Made by a program: the position numbers and the translations under genes. A stretch of 64,000 nt of DNA, from the NCBI GenBank assembly GCA_964020975.1, contig OZ026619.1:91306962-91370961 (forward strand), written 5' to 3'. The notes under the pieces are model-generated. The model had not been told where the DNA came from. It worked only from the letters and a program-made list of their open reading frames with translations, and searched no databases. Positions 59,951-64,000 of the stretch are shown piece by piece. Each line of letters opens with the position of its first letter. Within the stretch, counting starts at the first letter, position 1. Origin of the DNA: Hermodice carunculata. Lineage: Eukaryota > Annelida > Polychaeta > Eunicida > Amphinomidae.

Positions 59951-60039
59951 CTGAGAGTGGAGGTTTAAGATCCCATTTTTCGAAAGAAACGCCACTCACA
60001 TACACGTAAGATCAAATTCGGCGGAATATGGATAAGGGT

Positions 60040-60480
60040 TGGTAAACTGGGATGATTTAATCGATCTGCAGAAAGCATTCGACACAGTAGACCATGATAT
60101 TCTGCTATGTAAACCGAAAGCAGTGGGTGCAGACGCGTTTGTTGCGAAATGATTCTCTTCATATGTATCATACAGTTTTGTTTCTGTCAACGGATCCATA
60201 TCTAGCAGTGAGCCAGTTACATGTGGTGTACCACGAGGATCCATTTAAGGCCACTTCTCTTCACCGTTTACGTGAATGAGATGGTAAGAAGCGTAAAATG
60301 TGACTTTTACTTGTATGCAGATCGTATGCAGTTTCTGGAAAACCTGCTAGTCAGATTAAAGAAACTTTTAGTGTAAATATGAAATCTCTGAGCCAATGGT
60401 TGGTAATGGATAGAATATCTCTACCCTGGGGCAAAACTGAAAGTGTACTCTTTCGCATGAAATGGAAGATCAAGAAGTGT
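60040..60480 (+). mobile_element. Decayed Jockey/CR1-like LINE reverse transcriptase
   Basis: Frames read DLQKAFDTVDHDILL, SYVSYSFVSVNGSISSSEPV, TCGVPRGS, GPLLFTVYVNEMVRSVKCDF and YLYADRMQFL. These are the 'F.DL.KAFDTVDH..LL', 'GVPQGS.LGPLLF..Y.ND' and 'YADD' blocks of a LINE RT. The second Asp of YADD is Arg here. Several stops and frame changes show it is dead. It ends next to an (AATC)n run. Confidence 0.88.
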
Positions 60481-60507
60481 TCATAGATGAGTGTATATTG
60501 CAACCGT

Positions 60508-60509
<2 letters not shown>

Positions 60510-60587
<78 letters not shown>

Positions 60588-60588
60588 G
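60510..60588. repeat. (AATC)n microsatellite
   Basis: About 78 bases of perfect AATC/CAAT directly after the LINE remnant. It may be its simple-repeat 3' tail, as some LINEs have. Confidence 0.96.
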
Positions 60589-60589
60589 G

Positions 60590-61600
60590 GGCATACCACA
60601 ACCGCATCTTTTTTGCCACGTCACCGGTTTTCCTTGTGTTAACTGCTTGGTGGAGGTTGTCTACCTCAAAGAAAGCGCAGCAACCATTTCTGTTGACAGT
60701 TTTTGCATAATTCTGTTGCCTAATGGCCATGTCTGTTAATTGTCTGCAGAAAAATGGGGACCCCAGGCATCACTCTTAGGACCTCTACCAAAAATGCATG
60801 CGTGACAGTTCAAATTTGAGAAAATTTATTTGGTCTAAAGATTTTGCAGCATCCGATGCAATACATGATACATTATTACATATTTAAGCCAGGGAGACTC
60901 TGCATCAAGATTCTGAGAGGTCTCTATTATGCATGCCATCCTGGAAATACACAACGTTACACAACAGTATTTACAGGCATAAGCTGTGCGCTACATTATT
61001 GGTGGTAGACTAGAGAGGCAAAGATACAAATAAAAAGCATATATCACTATCACTTATTATATACATGACAGGTATCAGTGTGATAGTAGATCTCTTAGTT
61101 TTCCATAATGTAGTTCTTTGCATATTGTGAAAAATCTTAAAAAGAGTGGGTATGGCACTTTGTCATGAGTAAGTAATTTTCGTTAATCAGTGACCATTAC
61201 TTATCAGGATTGATATCCAAATTCAGTCCAATTTCATATCGGTCCAAATGTGACCAGTAAACATGAACATGGCCACTTATATACAAGTTTTGAACATAAG
61301 TCAAGCCGTGCATCTGCAATCAAACTCCAAACAGACAACATGCACAAAATATAAATGACTGTCGTGAAAAATAAAAGCGGACTACATTTTTCAAAGATGT
61401 CAAAGAGACTGCAGGAAATTCTGTGTGATCAAGATTCAACCAATGTTCAAAATTGCCAGCCATCTAACAAGCCATGTCGAAATCCATTTAGATCTAGATA
61501 GATATACACAGAGACATAAAAATAGCATGGAGGAAAACATATCTCTTTAGAATGGAGACAGGAACTCACTTAGAGTGAGCAGTAGCTTAAATCGATTTGC
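60590..61600. other. No recognised gene
   Basis: AT-rich stretch between the LINE and the second YIDD RT remnant; nothing recognised. Confidence 0.45.
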
Positions 61601-61659
61601 GCATTCAACTCTCATCTGAAAGAGGTATCTTGTTTCATACATATACCAGGAATTTCTGA

Positions 61660-62760
61660 GTACAATTAATGCTCGTTCACAATGCCATTTATATAACTTA
61701 ACATATCAGACTTATATTTGAGTAATAAGGAATCATTTTTATCGACAAATTTCAAAAATGATTTTCTCAACTTTGCCTTTGAACATCCCTGTTTTACAAG
61801 TTTATCAACTAAAAAAGCTTGGCGGAATTCGAAGTTATCAAAACCAGTGCATACTCTAGCATATGTAATCAACCATGACACATAGACGCCATAAGCAGGC
61901 CCAACAGGAATATTACTATCCATGTGAGGGTAGTTACCAATATTTAACTTGAACCGATCTCATTTGTCATACAGTTTAAACTTTAATTCATCATCATCTT
62001 TAAACATCATTATATCCAAGTATGAACATTGCATGTCAGTTTCTGTGGTTTCCTTTAATTCTAAACAATTTAGGCATATGGATGAAATGCATTGTTTGAC
62101 ACACTAATTTTTGATGCTTAGTAAGTCATCAATATTTCGAAACGCTAGTCCAAAACATATATCACAATAGGCTTTCGATGTGAGATTTTTTAAAATACGA
62201 TATCCGTGTTAAAATAAATGAAAATTAGCTAACAATGATGCACAATTTGTACCCATTAGACTATTAATGGTTTGCCTAAAACAGAATCTTCAAATTTTAC
62301 ACAAACGTTATATATATGAGAAAGTCCAACAGTTGAGCAAATTCATCATATTCAAATAACGCTGACCATCATTCACATTATTACTATGCATTATTATATA
62401 AAATAATCAGTTTCTAAAAATTGTTTTTCCGATACGTTTCAATATAAGTGATATTAAACATCGTTTTAGATCTATATTTTGAATGGCTGTATATAGAGTG
62501 GAAAGGTCTCAACATTGAATTTTTATGAAAATTTATTTTTTGCCCCATTCAATTGTTCTTACAAATAAAGTCAGGTACCCTGTGTCTTTTACATTCACAA
62601 CTTATCTTAATATTTGTGAAGTTTATTGGTATGATGTGGGGTAAAATGCGGTTGTTATGAATTGATACATTATACCTGCCAGGGGTCACCACAGTTCTAG
62701 GTCTTTTGGGAGTGAAGTTAAATAGATTATTCAAGTAATTGGATAGCATATTCTGTTTGA
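61660..62760 (-). mobile_element. Decayed YIDD-type reverse transcriptase (GTNCAPLLADLFL family)
   Basis: Read on the minus strand: a C-x-C/HRVPDF remnant, EYDEFAQLLDFLIY, GTNCASLLANFHLF, an ICFGLAFRNIDDLLSI block, SYLDI-like residues, MDSNIPVGPAYGVYVSWLI, YARVCTGFDNFEFRQAF and KLVKQGCSKAKLRKSFLKF. The order matches full-length animal RTs of this type and includes the thumb that follows the 18206-18577 fragment's homologous part. Several breaks are present, so it is dead. Family: Penelope-like is my best guess. Confidence 0.8.
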
Positions 62761-63073
62761 TTTTGTAGTTTGTTTTGATGCAACACAATTAAAATGTATC
62801 AGTAAATTTAAGCAGACAAAGTTCTTTCGAAAGAGAAGATGTATTCAGAGCTAACAAGTCACTGATTTTTAAATATTTCTTTATTTATTCATAAGGTGCA
62901 ACTTTGGATACAAAGTTGTACCTTGTGCTTACTATACTGCTTGGATTAAAGATATGCCACCCCTATTGGTTTGACATGGTTCACTTTAAGGATGCCTTTA
63001 TATTGAAAATATGGGTGTCGTATGGAATATCATGTGGCAACAACAGAATAGCTTAGTGTATACCTGACCAGTC

Positions 63074-63098
63074 ACACACACACACACACACACACACA
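63074..63098. repeat. (CA)n microsatellite
   Basis: Short run of perfect CA just before the second Tc1 remnant. Confidence 0.9.
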
Positions 63099-63212
63099 AT
63101 ATCCTGAAAACTATACAACAGCCAGAGAGGTGTGCAAAGTGTCTCTTGTGTTGAGGTGCCAATGGGCTTTATGAGAGGGCCATGGCACTACTAGGATCAA
63201 TGTGAATCCACA

Positions 63213-63974
63213 ATGAAACGGCGTACAGCTCACTCACTAATGTCTGAATTTGACAGAGGCAGAATCATTGGGATGTTGGAGGCTGGCCATTCCTGGCAGA
63301 AGGTTGTAAGGATAATAGGGTGTCCCATGCCACGTAAAAAAGGTCGTGGGACAGCTTCCAGGAAGTGAGAGGATGCAAGAGGAAGGCTAGATCTGGGCGA
63401 CCAAAACTGTGGGATGGGAAGGATGACTGTTACCTTTACCAGAATGTGAAGAGGCACAGGTTTCTTTCCGCCCAAATGTTTCGTCAGCTGTGGCACTAGG
63501 CCTGCAACATCAGAGCATCACAGTCTACTATAACAAGAGTCTAGTGTTGGCCAAACTGAGGGCATACCAACCTGTCATTCACACCCCTTTTAGTCCTGCA
63601 CACAAGACACAATGGATACATTGGCGTAAGGAACATGAGGTCTGGCCAATAAATAAGTGGACCAGCAGGATGTGGTCAGGTGAATTTTGATTGTAGATGG
63701 ATTGTCATAGATGGAAGAGTAACGGTTTGAGGAATGTCCCATCGTTGCCATGGCCAGCCCATTCTTCCGACCTGTCAGACATTTGTGGAGTGTGCTTGGC
63801 CATCAAATCAGGGATGAGTATGAAGAATCTGCAGCCCCCCTGGACCAACTGACATAGATGTGCACAGACCAATAGAATCAAATTCCTCAGGCTGAGATCA
63901 CAGAGCTGGCAAGCACCATGCTAAGGCAGCTGCAAGCTTGCTTGCAGAAGTATGGTGGACACACTCGGTGCTGA
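63213..63974 (+). mobile_element. Decayed Tc1-like DNA transposase, copy 2, internally deleted
   Basis: Starts MKRRTAHSLMSEFDRGRIIG MLEAGHSW (HTH), then a linker PRKKGRGTASRK, then HKTQWIHWRKEHEVWPINKW, and a C-terminal HLWSVLGHQIRDEYEE, NQIPQAEITELASTMLRQLQ and KYGGHTRC-stop. It is short for this family (about 340 residues), and the central catalytic part between the first Asp region and HLW is largely missing. The first DES motif reads GEF. It differs from the 53378-54402 copy in its HTH, so it is a different Tc1 lineage. Confidence 0.88.
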
Positions 63975-64000
63975 TGCATGTGGCCCTCCAACAACAACAA

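Noticed and set aside
60462-60739. INQS repeat protein
   Set aside because: Translation of the (AATC)n microsatellite following a dead LINE.
1-64000. CRISPR arrays, tRNA or rRNA genes, bacterial operons
   Set aside because: No spaced direct repeats, no A/B-box pair with cloverleaf, and introns and transposons mark an animal genome.

Overview
The window looks like nuclear DNA of a marine invertebrate animal. It is AT-rich, intron-rich and full of decayed transposons, microsatellites and tandem duplications. A lophotrochozoan (mollusc, annelid or brachiopod) fits best, because an interspersed repeat with GTCCGTC-rich and 'TTTAGCTCAGCTGA' ends resembles repeats I associate with such genomes. 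The species cannot be fixed from the sequence.

The only convincing host genes are two paralogous DEG/ENaC (amiloride-sensitive, ASIC/FaNaC-type) sodium-channel subunits arranged tail to tail. Gene A (+, from before base 1 to 6585) enters the window in its extracellular domain and shows its last four coding exons. Gene B (-, 55397 down to 28932) can be rebuilt over nine phase-compatible exons, from TM1 to the stop codon. They run through the finger, the Cys-rich GQCYTFN and PYGNC blocks, an unusually large 733-nt exon, the pre-TM2 strand, TM2 with its GGS filter, and a short charged tail. Its N-terminal exon was not found. The last four exons match between A and B in length (733, 92, 102 and about 74-92 nt) and in phase. 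Introns and 3' flanks also match in inverted order, so about 1-11300 and 22700-36900 are the arms of one large, old inverted duplication around an 11-kb spacer. The arms differ by later insertions. The clearest is a 1.74-kb TIR element in an intron of B, for which A keeps the empty site.

Layout: 1-6585 gene A, with a 200-N assembly gap in its last intron. 6600-11300 is its 3' flank. 11300-22700 is the spacer, with tandem repeats, a long TTA microsatellite and a YIDD reverse-transcriptase fragment. 22700-28900 is the 3' flank of B, which also holds a small SAP-like ORF and a fold-back element. 28932-55397 is gene B, whose introns carry LINE remnants, two inverted copies of the lophotrochozoan-type repeat, several tandem duplications and a decayed Tc1 transposase. 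55400-64000 is upstream of the found part of B and is a transposon graveyard (Jockey/CR1-like LINE, a second YIDD RT, a second Tc1).

Both genes should make subunits of trimeric ligand- or proton-gated cation channels in the plasma membrane. The feature most worth attention is the roughly 180-190-residue insertion in the membrane-proximal extracellular region, conserved in both paralogues. No viral element, CRISPR array, rRNA or tRNA was recognised.
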